Shown here: positions 37,137 through 47,659 of the stretch, piece after piece | How the letters are laid out: every line of letters begins with the position of its first letter | Numbering within the stretch: the stretch's first letter is position 1 | Origin: Jaenimonas drosophilae | Taxonomy: Eukaryota; Euglenozoa; Kinetoplastea; Trypanosomatida; Trypanosomatidae | NCBI GenBank assembly: GCA_030849065.1 | Contig: JASAON010001625.1 | Location: 1-64,000, forward strand | DNA: 64,000 bases | Reading direction: 5' to 3' | Notes under the pieces: model-generated | The model's database searches: none | Told to the model about the DNA's origin: nothing | Seen by the model: the letters and a program-made list of their open reading frames with translations, nothing else | Made by a program: the position numbers and the translations under genes

Positions 37137-37780
37137 GTGTAGTGGCCAGCAGAAATGAGGATAGGCTGGTGAGGTGATAGATCATCCAGGACACTGTGTT
37201 GGTGGTGGTGTGCCTCCATCCTCAGTGAGCCTCACAAGAATACGTGGGTCGCTCTAGCTCACGATCCTTTACATGGCAAGATTTCTTCGTGCTGTTTCAT
37301 GCTGACAGGTGTGGTACGCTCCGCGTACGTTGATGCGATTTGTTGCATGCTCATCATCTTTCTTCATCTCTCGTTGCCTTCATCATCTCCCGCAAGCGCT
37401 CGTCGTCGGAAGACAGAAGTCGAGCGACGTTTGTTGTTTCGCAGCCTTACTCCGCGTAGGACCTGTTGGCTTGGTGGGGGCGAGAGCTGCCGTCTCCCCC
37501 CCCCCTTCTCCCACACCCACACACACACACTCATTAGCATCTGCTGCATCAACGGATTGAGGCCATCACAACCAGAGTGAGTTCTGAACCTCCGCTATCG
37601 ATTCACCACTGGTGAAGGAGCCCAACTTACAACAGAACAAAAGCGAGCAACGCACTCCATCTGTAGCCGCCTAACTACCCACAATCCACCGTTGGTACGA
37701 CGTCGCCCTCCTCTCGTGGCGTCTGCAACAACCAACACCCCTCCACATCGCCGTCCTCTGCGACGTCCTCCTCACTCACT
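37137..37780. other. Intergenic spacer with C-run and CA repeat
   Basis: A C-rich run at about 37495-37505 and a CA repeat at about 37513-37530 precede a candidate acceptor AG at 37536-37537. The stretch from there to 37780 would be a pyrimidine-rich 5' leader. No gene is visible. Confidence 0.6.
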
Positions 37781-40258
37781 ATGCGTGTATCTGTAGCAAC
37801 CGCGCAGAAGCCAGCCCCAAAAGCTACCTTCAAGTACCTCCGCCGGGACGAGGGGCGTCTCTCCTACTCGGCCTCCTCGCCCATGCGCAGCAGCAGCGCC
37901 ACCACCACCCCAACCACGGGTTCCAAGGTCGCGCCACGACGCGACTCACAGGCTCTCCGCGACGCCATCGCCACAGACATGCGCCAAGGCCGCAGCCACG
38001 ACCCACTGGGTGAGGTCATTGTAGCCCTCCCCAAACGCGCGCCGCCACCCTCGTCGGAGGGCGCCGTCGGTGAGTCCGCGGCGATCGGCTCGAGCTCCTC
38101 CGTCGAGGATGGCGGCCCACGTCGCAGCTCGAGCGCCGCCGCCCCTGCCTCCACGACGGCGAAGACGCCGCGGCGCGGTGGTACGCCAACGGCGACCCGG
38201 CGGAGGCCTGAGTGGGTGGACCCCGTTGTTTTTCCAAATCAGGGTGAGCCGGCACCACTTGGCCGTCCGGTGCGACGCAGCCCCTCAGGCGGCAACGTAC
38301 ATCACGAGGATATGACTGGCGGCCGAGGGCCCTCCAACGGTCGCGAGGAACACAGCTTCGATGCCACGCCACATGGGGCCCACAACGATGCGAGCGCCTC
38401 TGCTCAGATTGCACGGCGGCCGTCCAGCGCACCACGACGCTACGGCCAAGGCGCGACCAGCTTCGAGGAGGACTACCGCCAGCGCGAGCGCCAGCCCTCG
38501 ACCAACTTTTTTGGCCGACCGACCACGCGTGAGTACCGCCGACCCTCCCACGGGGTGGAAGATGAGTTGCTTCTTCAGCTGCAGGAGGAGGTGGAGGCGG
38601 CCCAGGAGGAGCGGTCGCGGTACACGCGCTACAAGCAGCAGCTCGAGCGTGAGCGGCAGCGCTTCGAAGACTATAAGCACGAAGCCTTGCTGAAGCTGGA
38701 TGAGGAGCGCGCCGACTTGGAGGCGTACCGGGTTAGTGAGCATCGGTCGGCCCAGCAAGACATACACTCCATGGAGGATCGCTACCGGAAAGTGAGCGCG
38801 CTCCTCGCGACGGAGCGGGAAAACAGCCGCCACGTCATGGCCGAAGCAGATGGGCTGCGCGCGCAGCTCGACAACCTCACGCGAGCGATGCGCGAAGCAC
38901 AATTCAATCACAAGTCAGAGGTGCAGCGTCTGCGTCGCGACGTTGAAAGCCTCTCCCGACGCAACGCGGAGCTCCTCACCATGGCCAAGGAGCAGCAGAT
39001 GGGGGCGCTGGGCAGTGCCGCCGCCGCCGCCGACAGCGCCAGCACACGCAGCTCCAAGCCACGTGGGGCGTACCTCGACGATAGTCCGTCTGCCTCGCGA
39101 CAGCGCGTGACCGCACCGACTACCTCCCCGCCACGGGAGGCCTTGGTGGAGGAGAGCCCCTCCAACCCCCGCTCCGCCAACTCCCGTCGTGAAACATCGA
39201 TGCCAAATCTCTCCGACATGAGCAGCCAGAAAGGCGGGGCTGCGGACGGCTCAGAGGCTGGTGAGGTGAAGGAGCAGAGTGGTGTGTTGGAGGCCAAGCC
39301 CTACCACTCCATGATCATTGACTTCACCCCACTGAGTACCACATCGGAACATGCCAAGGAGAAGCGTGCCAAGCAGATGGAGGAGCGCATGAAGCGGGAG
39401 GATGCCGCCATGCAGCAGCGCCGCCAGCAGCGGGAACGGGAGACGATGGAGCGACGAGAGAAGGAGGTGGCCGAACAGGCTCAGCGCGAGGCGGAGGAGC
39501 GACAACGGCGTGAGGAGCAAGCGGCTGCCGCACCAAAGTCCTCCACCAAGAAGGAAAAGACGGCGGCCACGCCGACCAACACCAACGGCTCATCCGTCTC
39601 ACGCAAGCGCAGCGACGACAAGGCGGAGGAGGTTTCGAATGAGCGCAAATCATCCGGCCATCCCGTGCGTACGCCACGTGTTGGTGGATCCGCCAAGAGC
39701 CCGAAGAAGGCCGCTGCCAGTAAGAAGACGTCTTCAAGCGCCACCACCTCCAGCACCTCACCTGCTGCCTTGCCCAGCCGGCCCAGCGTACACATCCCCT
39801 CCCGGGAGGAGCTCATTGGCTGCACCGAGGGCATCCCGGAAGAGACCTACCCCAACGACGCCGTCGTATCCCAAACCGCGATTGGTGATAATCCCAACAA
39901 GCGTGAGGAGCTCTATCGTAGTGGCAAGCGCGAGATTCACTACGCCAACGGCACCGTCAAGGCGGTGCTGCCCTCGGGCCACACCGTCCTGCACTTCACC
40001 AACGGTGACGTGAAGTGCACCTTCCCCTCGGGCAAGAGTACCTACTGGTATGCAGCAGCCAAGACGACGCACAGCCAGCTCCCTGACGGGGTGCAGGTCT
40101 TTGAGTTTCACACGACGGGGCAGACGGAGCGGCACTTCTCCGATGGCGTGAAGCACATTCTCTACCCAGATGGCCTCTTCAAGGTGCATCATGCCGACGG
40201 CACGGACGAGACATTCCTGCCAGAAAACCACACCAGCAACACCAACGGTGCATCATAA
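37781..40258 (+). CDS. TCP10/G-box domain protein, SAS-4/CPAP-like centriole candidate
   Basis: The protein is 825 residues. Residues 1 to about 260 are Ser/Pro/Arg-rich and probably disordered. A coiled coil follows at about 263-405 (QLQEEVEAAQEERSRY ... RRDVESLSRRNAELL), then a second charged helical stretch around 525-575 (KRAKQMEERMKREDAAMQQR). Residues about 704-818 form short beta-hairpin repeats with turns NG, SG, NG, SG, DG, TG, DG, DG, DG (for example IHYANGTVKAVLPSGHTVLH). This is the TCP10 C-terminal or G-box domain of CENPJ/CPAP/SAS-4, which tethers centriole scaffold proteins. A coiled coil followed by a C-terminal G-box fits SAS-4; in trypanosomes a SAS-4 homologue has been placed at flagellum-associated structures. 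Other TCP10-domain proteins are possible. Confidence 0.7.
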   Translation: MRVSVATAQKPAPKATFKYLRRDEGRLSYSASSPMRSSSATTTPTTGSKVAPRRDSQALRDAIATDMRQGRSHDPLGEVIVALPKRAPPPSSEGAVGESAAIGSSSSVEDGGPRRSSSAAAPASTTAKTPRRGGTPTATRRRPEWVDPVVFPNQGEPAPLGRPVRRSPSGGNVHHEDMTGGRGPSNGREEHSFDATPHGAHNDASASAQIARRPSSAPRRYGQGATSFEEDYRQRERQPSTNFFGRPTTREYRRPSHGVEDELLLQLQEEVEAAQEERSRYTRYKQQLERERQRFEDYKHEALLKLDEERADLEAYRVSEHRSAQQDIHSMEDRYRKVSALLATERENSRHVMAEADGLRAQLDNLTRAMREAQFNHKSEVQRLRRDVESLSRRNAELLTMAKEQQMGALGSAAAAADSASTRSSKPRGAYLDDSPSASRQRVTAPTTSPPREALVEESPSNPRSANSRRETSMPNLSDMSSQKGGAADGSEAGEVKEQSGVLEAKPYHSMIIDFTPLSTTSEHAKEKRAKQMEERMKREDAAMQQRRQQRERETMERREKEVAEQAQREAEERQRREEQAAAAPKSSTKKEKTAATPTNTNGSSVSRKRSDDKAEEVSNERKSSGHPVRTPRVGGSAKSPKKAAASKKTSSSATTSSTSPAALPSRPSVHIPSREELIGCTEGIPEETYPNDAVVSQTAIGDNPNKREELYRSGKREIHYANGTVKAVLPSGHTVLHFTNGDVKCTFPSGKSTYWYAAAKTTHSQLPDGVQVFEFHTTGQTERHFSDGVKHILYPDGLFKVHHADGTDETFLPENHTSNTNGAS

Positions 40259-41124
40259 TGCGACCAAGACCAGCCAAGCTTGAGAACCAATGAGGTGCGG
40301 AGGAATGGATGTGGGGTGGAGCTTCTGGCGTGGTGTTGTGTGTCTCTCTGTGTGTGTGTGATTGGTGAAGTCGGCGCATCATTTGCGGCATTCATGACCT
40401 CCACGGCGTCCCAAGTTGGGGGGCCTCGACGTGTGTTGTTGAAGCTGCCACATCCCTCGCACACATACTCCGTGGCAGGAGCCAAGTACTAGTACACCCA
40501 TCCTAGATAGGGACGGACTGTGTGCGGATGCAGCACGGCGTAGCAGGTTTTGGGTTGGGCCGCTATGTGCGGCAAAGAACGAAAGAAAAAAGTAGCAGGA
40601 GCACCGCATGGGGTGAGTCGTGTACGCATGTGTGTGGCCTCTGGACGGATCCAGCAAGACGCCACCACCACTCCTCCGCCCCCCCCCCCAACTTCTTACT
40701 GGGCCCCTTCGCAGCTTCTCTCCCTCAATCCTCCACACCTTGTCTTGTTCCCACACAAAAAAAACCCGCGTCGTGCAGCAATAGACCGAGCAAACACTCT
40801 TCTACGTACTCGCGTACCATTAACAAACGCCCACCATGTTTGGGGTGTGATGGCATCGTGATGGTCATCTCCCACACACCACGACCTGCCCTTTGGTAAG
40901 ACATCTTGACCATTGATGTATGTTCTTTGTGTTTGTCACATCTTTTTTTTTCTTTAGGTTCTGGCTTTCATACGTTACACAATAACACACACGAAGAGAG
41001 AGAGACTCCCCTAGAGCATAGCGCCTGTGAGGTTCTCTGCTGTTTCCGCTCTCATCATCAGCCAGGCTTCGTTCTACAGCCCACACACACACAAACACAC
41101 GGTGAGATCATCGTCGTCATCATC
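40259..41124. other. Intergenic spacer and UEV 5' leader
   Basis: No gene is visible. A C-run of about 11 lies at 40679-40689. A T-rich tract at about 40940-40955 precedes the acceptor at 40956-40957. Positions 40958-41124 would be a 167-base leader containing a CA repeat near 41083-41100. Confidence 0.6.
40956..40957 (+). promoter_or_regulatory. Trans-splice acceptor for the E2 variant
   Basis: An almost pure T tract ends in CTTTAG. An in-frame ATG at 40906 lies upstream of it and would be removed, so the family-matching ATG at 41125 is chosen. Confidence 0.65.
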
Positions 41125-41550
41125 ATGGTAGAGGTTCCCCGCAACTTCCGACTTTTAGAGGAGCTCGAGGCCGGTGAGAAGGGCACCGGCGGCAATCAGA
41201 ACGTCTCCGTTGGGCTCCGTGATACCGACGATATTTACTTCCACCACTGGAATGGCACCATTGTTGGCCCACCCGGCACGAGCTTCGAGTACCGCATCCT
41301 CAGCTCCGAGATCTACTGTGACTCCAACTACCCAAAGGTGCCGCCACACATCAAGTTCATCAGCCAGGTGAACCTCCCTTGTGTGGAGGCGGATGGCACC
41401 GTCAACCCAAAGAAGTTCCATCTCTTCAAGAACTGGGACCGACGCACCACCATGGAGATGTGCCTCGCCGAGCTTCGGAAGGAGATGCAGGCGCCAGCCA
41501 ACCGCAAGCTCGTGCAGCCCGCGGAAGGCTCCACCTACCCATCCAAGTAG
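41125..41550 (+). CDS. Ubiquitin-conjugating enzyme E2 variant (UEV1/Mms2-like)
   Basis: The 141-residue protein has the normal UEV length and begins MVEVPRNFRLLEELEAGEKG. It shows the UBC fold with the family blocks YFHHWNGTIVGPPGTSFE and YCDSNYPKVPPHIKF. It lacks the HPN-x-Cys catalytic block of active E2 enzymes; the region reads NLPCVEADGTVNPKKFHLFK, and that cysteine is not at the catalytic place. The C-terminus (KLVQPAEGSTYPSK) matches Mms2/UEV proteins. UEV pairs with Ubc13 to build lysine-63-linked ubiquitin chains in DNA damage tolerance and signalling. Confidence 0.93.
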   Translation: MVEVPRNFRLLEELEAGEKGTGGNQNVSVGLRDTDDIYFHHWNGTIVGPPGTSFEYRILSSEIYCDSNYPKVPPHIKFISQVNLPCVEADGTVNPKKFHLFKNWDRRTTMEMCLAELRKEMQAPANRKLVQPAEGSTYPSK

Positions 41551-43925
41551 AGCGCTCGAACATCATCATCACCATGATCGCCACGTACCAACGACGACGG
41601 TGGCGGTGTGAGAGATGGCAGTGAGGACTTGAGGGGGGAAGGACGGGCGGGTGTGGAAGTTCCCTACTCTCCCTCTTTTTTAGTATTCATCTTCTCTTGT
41701 GCTCATGTGAAGGTTTAGCTCCACGCGGTACGACGAGACCAACTCTCCCACCACACCGTTGGAGCGGCAGATGGCGCCAGAAGTTTAGGAGACGCGCGCG
41801 CACACACTCACTCAGCCCCTATTTCCTTGTGCACGCACGTAGCACCCCGCACTCAAAATCTCTCCCCTCACATGTATCAAATAGGTGGGATAGGGTTTAT
41901 GGCATGTTGGGTGCGGAAGACGTGGACGATGGCCTTCTTCTGCCATCCTACACGGCGGTGCCATCCACACACGTTCGTACCATCTCGAGGAGCATCTGGG
42001 CAGAAGAGGGGTGGCGTGGCACATCAGACGGAGGCTGGCCGACCATGTTGTTGATGGAAGGTGGGAAGTAGAGATGCCGAGGGGGGGAGCCGCTATGTGA
42101 ATGCCTCGTAGGCCTCACGTTGCTCATGCAGCTCACCCCCCCCCCACTCTCGCGCCAACCCACCTCCAGCAGCAGCTCCGCATGGCCGCCAACGATGTCT
42201 CTAACTTCTTTGTTTTCCATGAATTTTGTTTTGTTTTTCGGATTTCTCCCGCCATACACCATCTTTGTATGGCGCGCTCTATCCACGACTCAGATCTCTC
42301 ACTCTCGTCCTGCCGGTGACTGCCAACAACTGCTTGAGGAGATTGGGTAGGATTGATTCCACCACCGCTCTCACCCCCCCCCCTCCAACTACATATTATG
42401 ATCTATACAGCAACATGCACGGGGAGGAAGAAGTGGGGAAGGAGGAACCACAAGCTGGAACACGAACAACCTCTCTCTTCAAAAACAAACATAAAAGACC
42501 CTCCTTTCTGTGAAATGGATGGATGTCTTTTTTGTGAGGAGGGGCGTGTGGTGGCGCAGCAGTGAATATGTGAGATATCAGCAACACGTTGTGTGATGAT
42601 GATGAGATGATCGCACATATGTGCCTGTTGTCTCGCCTTCATTCATACATACACACACACAAACAAGAATAATTTGTGGGACCGTGAACGTATGAGTACG
42701 CACAAACAGAGACAGAAGGCTTCTTCCCAACACAATGGGATAGCCACAGTGTGAGTGGGTTAGGGGGGTTGTGGTGGGGCTACGCAGCAACACTGCCTCC
42801 AGCCCAACCTCTCTCCTACTCCAGTCTCCTCCGATGGTGGATGGTGGATGAGGACCCTGCATGTGAGACCATAACAACAGAATTGTGCGTTCGTGGAGGT
42901 GTAAGTGAGTGGGCTCAGCCAGCCACCAACGCTGGGTGTTGGCGTTGGCGAAGCTCCTCAATGAAGGGTGAAGCACCTCTCCACATGGCAACACACCTCT
43001 CTTCTTCTTCTTTTCATGATGTAGCAAGAGAAATTGCGCCACACAAGAAAAAAATAAACGCGCACAATTATAAAGCCATTGATAGAGTTCCCATCTCCAC
43101 TAGCATTCGTCTATCATCACACTCACCTGACACAAGAAGTGTTCCTTGGGTGCCACAGACGACGTACGTATCTCTACGCTCACACCCCACACTCACCCTC
43201 TTCCCATTACTCCAGGGCCCCAAGCCCGCACCGCTGGATCGGTATAGCTCCTCCACGAGCTCTGCATTATTTTTTTCTTGGTGGGTTGGCCCTCATTCGC
43301 CGTGGTACCTTCTGTTCCCGGCCTTCACGGTTGTACCTGCCGCTTTTTGTACGGCTCGCAACTTCGTGAGGTTTTCTCACCGACACAATCACACGTCTGC
43401 GCGACGCCAAGCACAAGCCTCGTGCACCACCCACACAATCGGTGAGTCCTCCTCTACGCCCCGTTGTGGAACTCTCGTTGGTGTGAAGTAGGAGAGCAAC
43501 AAGGCTCAAGGAGTGTTTCGAGTTACTCCCCACACACACACAAAGACGTTGTACGCACACCCACTCACACAGACAGACCCACTCACACACACAAAACTCA
43601 AATCGGATCTATACGCGAAGTGGTCAGTTCAGCTTCCATCTTTGTTGTGCTCGTCATTCGTTTTCTGCCGCCAACAACAAAGATACGCAGAAAATAAGAA
43701 GATCAAAGATTGCGCAGACCAGAAAAAAATAAGAAGAGAGCGATTCGGCCTTCCATCGTCTGCAGATTCGCTCGCACACACCTTGGGAACGTTCTCTCGA
43801 GAGATTCCATCAACACTCACACGCACGGCATATCCGACCTAGCTCATCGGCAACGAAGCAGATCTGAAGGCATTGGTGGCGCTGCCCAACCTTCTCCGCC
43901 CTTTCTCCGTCCACGTGTTCGGCTA

Positions 43926-43944
43926 GTTGTTGTTGTTGTTGTTG
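43926..43944. repeat. (TTG)n trinucleotide tract
   Basis: About six TTG units on the plus strand lie in the 3.6 kb spacer. Confidence 0.8.
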
Positions 43945-44872
43945 CTCTTCTTCATTGCACTCCTTCCTCTTCTTCTTTGTACATATTTCACGCCTACGCG
44001 GGAACACGACGACTTTTCGAGATCTGCACTTCCCTCATTTGTTTCTTTGCTTTTCTTCAATCCCTGTTTGTGGTTGGGCTATTGCGTGAATACGAGTAAA
44101 ACGCAGCCATCACAGTGGGAGGCTGATATATCAGGATCAAACGAGCACACCAGACGAGAACACACCTTCGCAACAGCTGGCTCCTCACGGCAGTTCCTTC
44201 AGACCGCTCCCTAACGAGCGTGGTTAGAAGGACGAGATAAACGCAGCCTGTGAGAACACACAAGAAGAGAGAAGGAAAGAGAGAGGCTCGTAGGTGTGTG
44301 CTTGTGTGGACTGACTCCACAGCGCAGCCGGAGGGTGTTGGCTTGGAAACGTTGGCACACCCGCAGCATCACCAATCTTCTTTTCTCCTTCTCATTTTTC
44401 CGTCTTTCTTCTTTCGGTGGTGGGGGGCTTCGTTACGAAGCATCTATCACTGACAGGCTCTTGGCGTACACGGAAGAAATCTCTTTGTTGTTTGCTTTAC
44501 TTTGCTTTTGCTGTTGTTATTTTTAGATTCTCGTTTTTACTCCTCACTGACTTAAAAAAAAAAAGAAAAAACTCCAAGAGAAAAGAAAAAAGAATCTTCC
44601 TGAGTAGGTACTGTCTTTGCTAGGCCTCCCTCCTTCTCCCTATCTTCCTCTTAGTGGTCATACGCGCCACTTCATCATCACCTCGTTGTTGCGTTGTTTC
44701 CTTCTTCACTTTCATTTACTCTTTTGTTGTTGTTGCTTTGCTGATTGTTTTAATTCTTTCCTGTTTGGTGGTTTGATCCCTCACTTCGGATTGGTTCCAT
44801 TCTTGGCGATCGAAAAACGAAGCGCGCCACTACGAAGTGAGTCGATCGTGAACCTCCCCAACTTTTCCCTCC

Positions 44873-44912
44873 CACACACACACACACACACACACAATAT
44901 ATATATATATAT
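44873..44912. repeat. (CA)12(TA)8 compound microsatellite
   Basis: Twelve CA units run directly into eight TA units. The run sits between a pyrimidine-rich stretch (about 44852-44870) and an AG at 44921-44922, so it lies inside a possible 3' splice-site region for the phosphatase-like gene. A second candidate AG is at 45096-45097. Confidence 0.85.
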
Positions 44913-45116
44913 CACCCCTCAGCCAACGGTGGTGGCGGGTGAGATTCAATCCAGATCAGCGGTGCATTTTTCGGCGAGCCACGGTAGAGGCAAGCCGCTG
45001 ATATAAAACACTTCGAAAAAGAAAATAAACACAAACGAAGTGGCCCTTCCCTGAGAGAGCTCCCGACACACTCGTGGAAGCTGAACTCCGAATTTAGTGA
45101 GTGTGTGTGTGTTCCC

Positions 45117-46949
45117 ATGTCTAGCGACTCCCCATATTGCGCCGCCTGCTCCTCCGGACCCGTTGACGCCGCCGGTGCCCCTCCAAAAGTTTGCCCGCAC
45201 AGACAGCGCACGGCAAGCACCAGTGATCCAGGCCCACAGCTTGATCGCGATCACGAATCCTTGTCTTCCTCTCATCATCGTCATCGTACCCATCCACACG
45301 AACACTCGCACCAACAACAGCGACAGCAGCATCATCATCTAGAGCAGCGTCCGTCAGAACTTAGTGAGCAACAATTTGGTAGTGAAGTCATGCTCGGAGA
45401 AAAGGCAGAAGGCGGTACTCAACGTGTGGCCTCGAGCTGCGGGGCATCTGAACTCAGTGCATCGCACCCAACACACCCCATTGGTGATGTGCAGAGCCCA
45501 GATATCGATCGCGTGTGTTTAGGGCGTGGCTTGTGGGAGTGCCCCTCCACGGACGAGATTCGCCACCCCTCGCAGGGCCACATCCCCGCGCAGGATCTCC
45601 TCTATTTCCACCACAACCCCGTCAATCCTGCTTTTCAGCCCGCGGTGGAGTGGCTCTTGCAGAGCGGCGCACATCATTTCAAGCAACGCAGCCACAAAGG
45701 GTCCCCTGTGGTTCCCGATGCGGCGGTCTCATCCTTCACGAGCTCCGCCATCGCCACCCCACTCTCACCCCTGCTGATTCGCCCACACCCACAATCGCAC
45801 CCTGACCTCTCGGCGAAGTTCATCTCGGCAACCTTCGTGGCGGAGTTGTGTGCGGCGGTGGAGGAAGTTCTCGCAACGGAGCCCAACGTACTCAGCCTGT
45901 CTATGCGTCGCGAGGGTGATGCGCTCATTGTGGCCGGGGATCTCTACGGCCAGTTCTACGACCTCTATGGCAGCATCCTCTCCCATCAGTACCGCACCGA
46001 GCTGAACCCTGAGCAGCATGATCGGCACTTCCTCTTTCTCGGCAACTACGTTAACCACGGCAGCCACAGCCTGGAGGTGCTACTCCTTCTCTTCTCACTC
46101 AAGGTGGCCTATCCTCAGCTGATTCACCTGCTGCGTGGCAGCCAGGAGCAGGAGCAGGCCTCCTCCTCCCACGGATTCCTCGCGGAGCTCAAGACCAAGC
46201 TCGGCGAGGAGGCGGGTCTCTTCGCGTGGAAGCGCTTCAACAGCGTCTTTCGGCGCCTGCCTCTCGCGGCGGTGGTTGACTGCCCACGCTACCGCTTCTT
46301 CGCCGCACACGGAGGTCTCTCCCCTACCTTGGATAATGAAGCCTTGCACTTTGTGCAGAAGATTCAGCGCGGTGCCTATGGCGGACCTACACTTTCAGCC
46401 GATGAAGAGAATACCGTCGAGGGCCTCCTCTGCTCGGACCCCCTCGCGAGCACCGCACCCCGTCCGGATAGCCGCGCCCGCGGCCGCACACGTGTGGTAC
46501 CAACGAATGAGGAATTCCTGCAGTACTCCCGCAATCCACGTGGCCGCGGCTTTCTGTTTGGCCATGCCGCGTCTGCGCGCTTCTGCAACAAGCATCAATT
46601 CAGCTTCATTTGCCGCTCAAACCAGGTGGTGATGGATGGGGTGTGGTGGCAACACCGCCGCCACGTTCTCACCATCTTCTCCGCACCCAACTTTTGTGGC
46701 CAACAGGCAAACCGTGCGGCCATCATGATTGCCCAGGCGTCCGACCCCGAGCCTAAGTTCTTTCAGTACACTGCCACAGACAACGCACATCGTGAGGTGG
46801 GCGCCTGCTCCCTCTCTGCCTCCATGCTCTCCACCTCTGTGGGAACGGCCTTATCCTCCTCCACGAACCCCAACCCCAACCCAAACAGCCCATCACTGAA
46901 GCTCCTCTCCAAGGTCTCTAGCCACACCTCGTGGCTGCAGAAGGTGTGA
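45117..46949 (+). CDS. PPP-family pseudophosphatase
   Basis: The protein is 610 residues from the ATG at 45117; the frame extends to a GTG at 45105. The first 150 residues are Ser/His/Gln-rich and low in complexity. A PP1/PP2A-type fold follows, recognisable from HGGLSP (His398), RNPRGRGFLFG, ICRSNQVVMDG and IFSAPNFCG. The metal-binding motifs are broken: GDxHG is GDLYG (His to Tyr277), GDxVDRG is GNYVNHG (both Asp to Asn, Arg to His), GNHE is GSQE, and the His of RAHQVVEDG is Asn502. Of the six PP1 metal ligands only Asp275 and His398 remain. Known PPP chemistry needs these residues, so catalytic loss is predicted; a scaffold or binding role is inferred. Confidence 0.85.
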   Translation: MSSDSPYCAACSSGPVDAAGAPPKVCPHRQRTASTSDPGPQLDRDHESLSSSHHRHRTHPHEHSHQQQRQQHHHLEQRPSELSEQQFGSEVMLGEKAEGGTQRVASSCGASELSASHPTHPIGDVQSPDIDRVCLGRGLWECPSTDEIRHPSQGHIPAQDLLYFHHNPVNPAFQPAVEWLLQSGAHHFKQRSHKGSPVVPDAAVSSFTSSAIATPLSPLLIRPHPQSHPDLSAKFISATFVAELCAAVEEVLATEPNVLSLSMRREGDALIVAGDLYGQFYDLYGSILSHQYRTELNPEQHDRHFLFLGNYVNHGSHSLEVLLLLFSLKVAYPQLIHLLRGSQEQEQASSSHGFLAELKTKLGEEAGLFAWKRFNSVFRRLPLAAVVDCPRYRFFAAHGGLSPTLDNEALHFVQKIQRGAYGGPTLSADEENTVEGLLCSDPLASTAPRPDSRARGRTRVVPTNEEFLQYSRNPRGRGFLFGHAASARFCNKHQFSFICRSNQVVMDGVWWQHRRHVLTIFSAPNFCGQQANRAAIMIAQASDPEPKFFQYTATDNAHREVGACSLSASMLSTSVGTALSSSTNPNPNPNSPSLKLLSKVSSHTSWLQKV

Positions 46950-47292
46950 GGAGGTGCACGGATGCCACGATGAAAGAAGCAACTCTCTCTCTCTCCACGT
47001 TTACACACACACACACGCACTCTTTTCTTCCCACACACACCATCTTTACTCTTGTGATACGTCCCACCTCTCCATCTCTTTACATGATGCTTTCTTTTCG
47101 GCCCAACATGCGTGCTCAGCTACGCTCTCATTTGTGGAGCTTCGTGATGAATGGCGATGACATTTTCTTGTTCTTTCTTTTTGATGGTATTTTACTTTGT
47201 TGTTGGTCCGCCGGAAGTATCTTTTTTTCCCCTTCATCTTTCTTTCTGTTTCTGTGCGCAATCGTGTTGTTGGTGTGCTCCCTCTCCCCCTG

Positions 47293-47659
47293 CCCCCCCC
47301 CCTGTACGTCGCCAGACAAAACGCTGCGTGGTTATCAAACCCACTCTTGTTGTCTTTGTTGATGATGTTGTAGGAATGTTGTTGTGGTTGCTTCTTCGCT
47401 CAGCCCTAATCCACCCCCCCCCCCCCCCCCAAAAAAAAAAAAACGGAAACAAGAAAGTACAAACCATCTTCGAGAACATCTGCATCGTGGTGAAGATGAC
47501 CGGTTTTGTTGTTGTTGCTTTGTATCTCCGCGGGCATATTGCCCTGCACGCGATTGTTGCTTGATTTAGCCCGTTCCCCCCCCCCCCATTGTTGATGTGG
47601 TGGTGCCTCCTTCGTGTCTTTGTTCCTCGCGCCTCGCCACCCTGGCGGCCCCCCCCCCC
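47293..47659. repeat. Cluster of poly-C runs
   Basis: C10 at 47293-47302, C17 at 47414-47430 followed directly by A13 at 47431-47443, C12 at 47576-47587 and C11 at 47649-47659. All are C on the plus strand, so G on the template of the rightward transcript. Confidence 0.85.

Larger units (their letters stand above)
41551..45116. other. Gene-poor spacer, 3.6 kb
   Basis: I find no open frame with protein character in this stretch. It holds C-runs (about 42127-42135 and 42375-42384), a (TTG)n tract at 43926-43944, A-rich stretches near 44554-44590 and a compound CA/TA microsatellite at 44873-44912. Small open frames are pyrimidine- or CA-repeat derived. Unusually long untranslated regions, a non-coding RNA or a transcription boundary would all fit. 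Confidence 0.5.
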
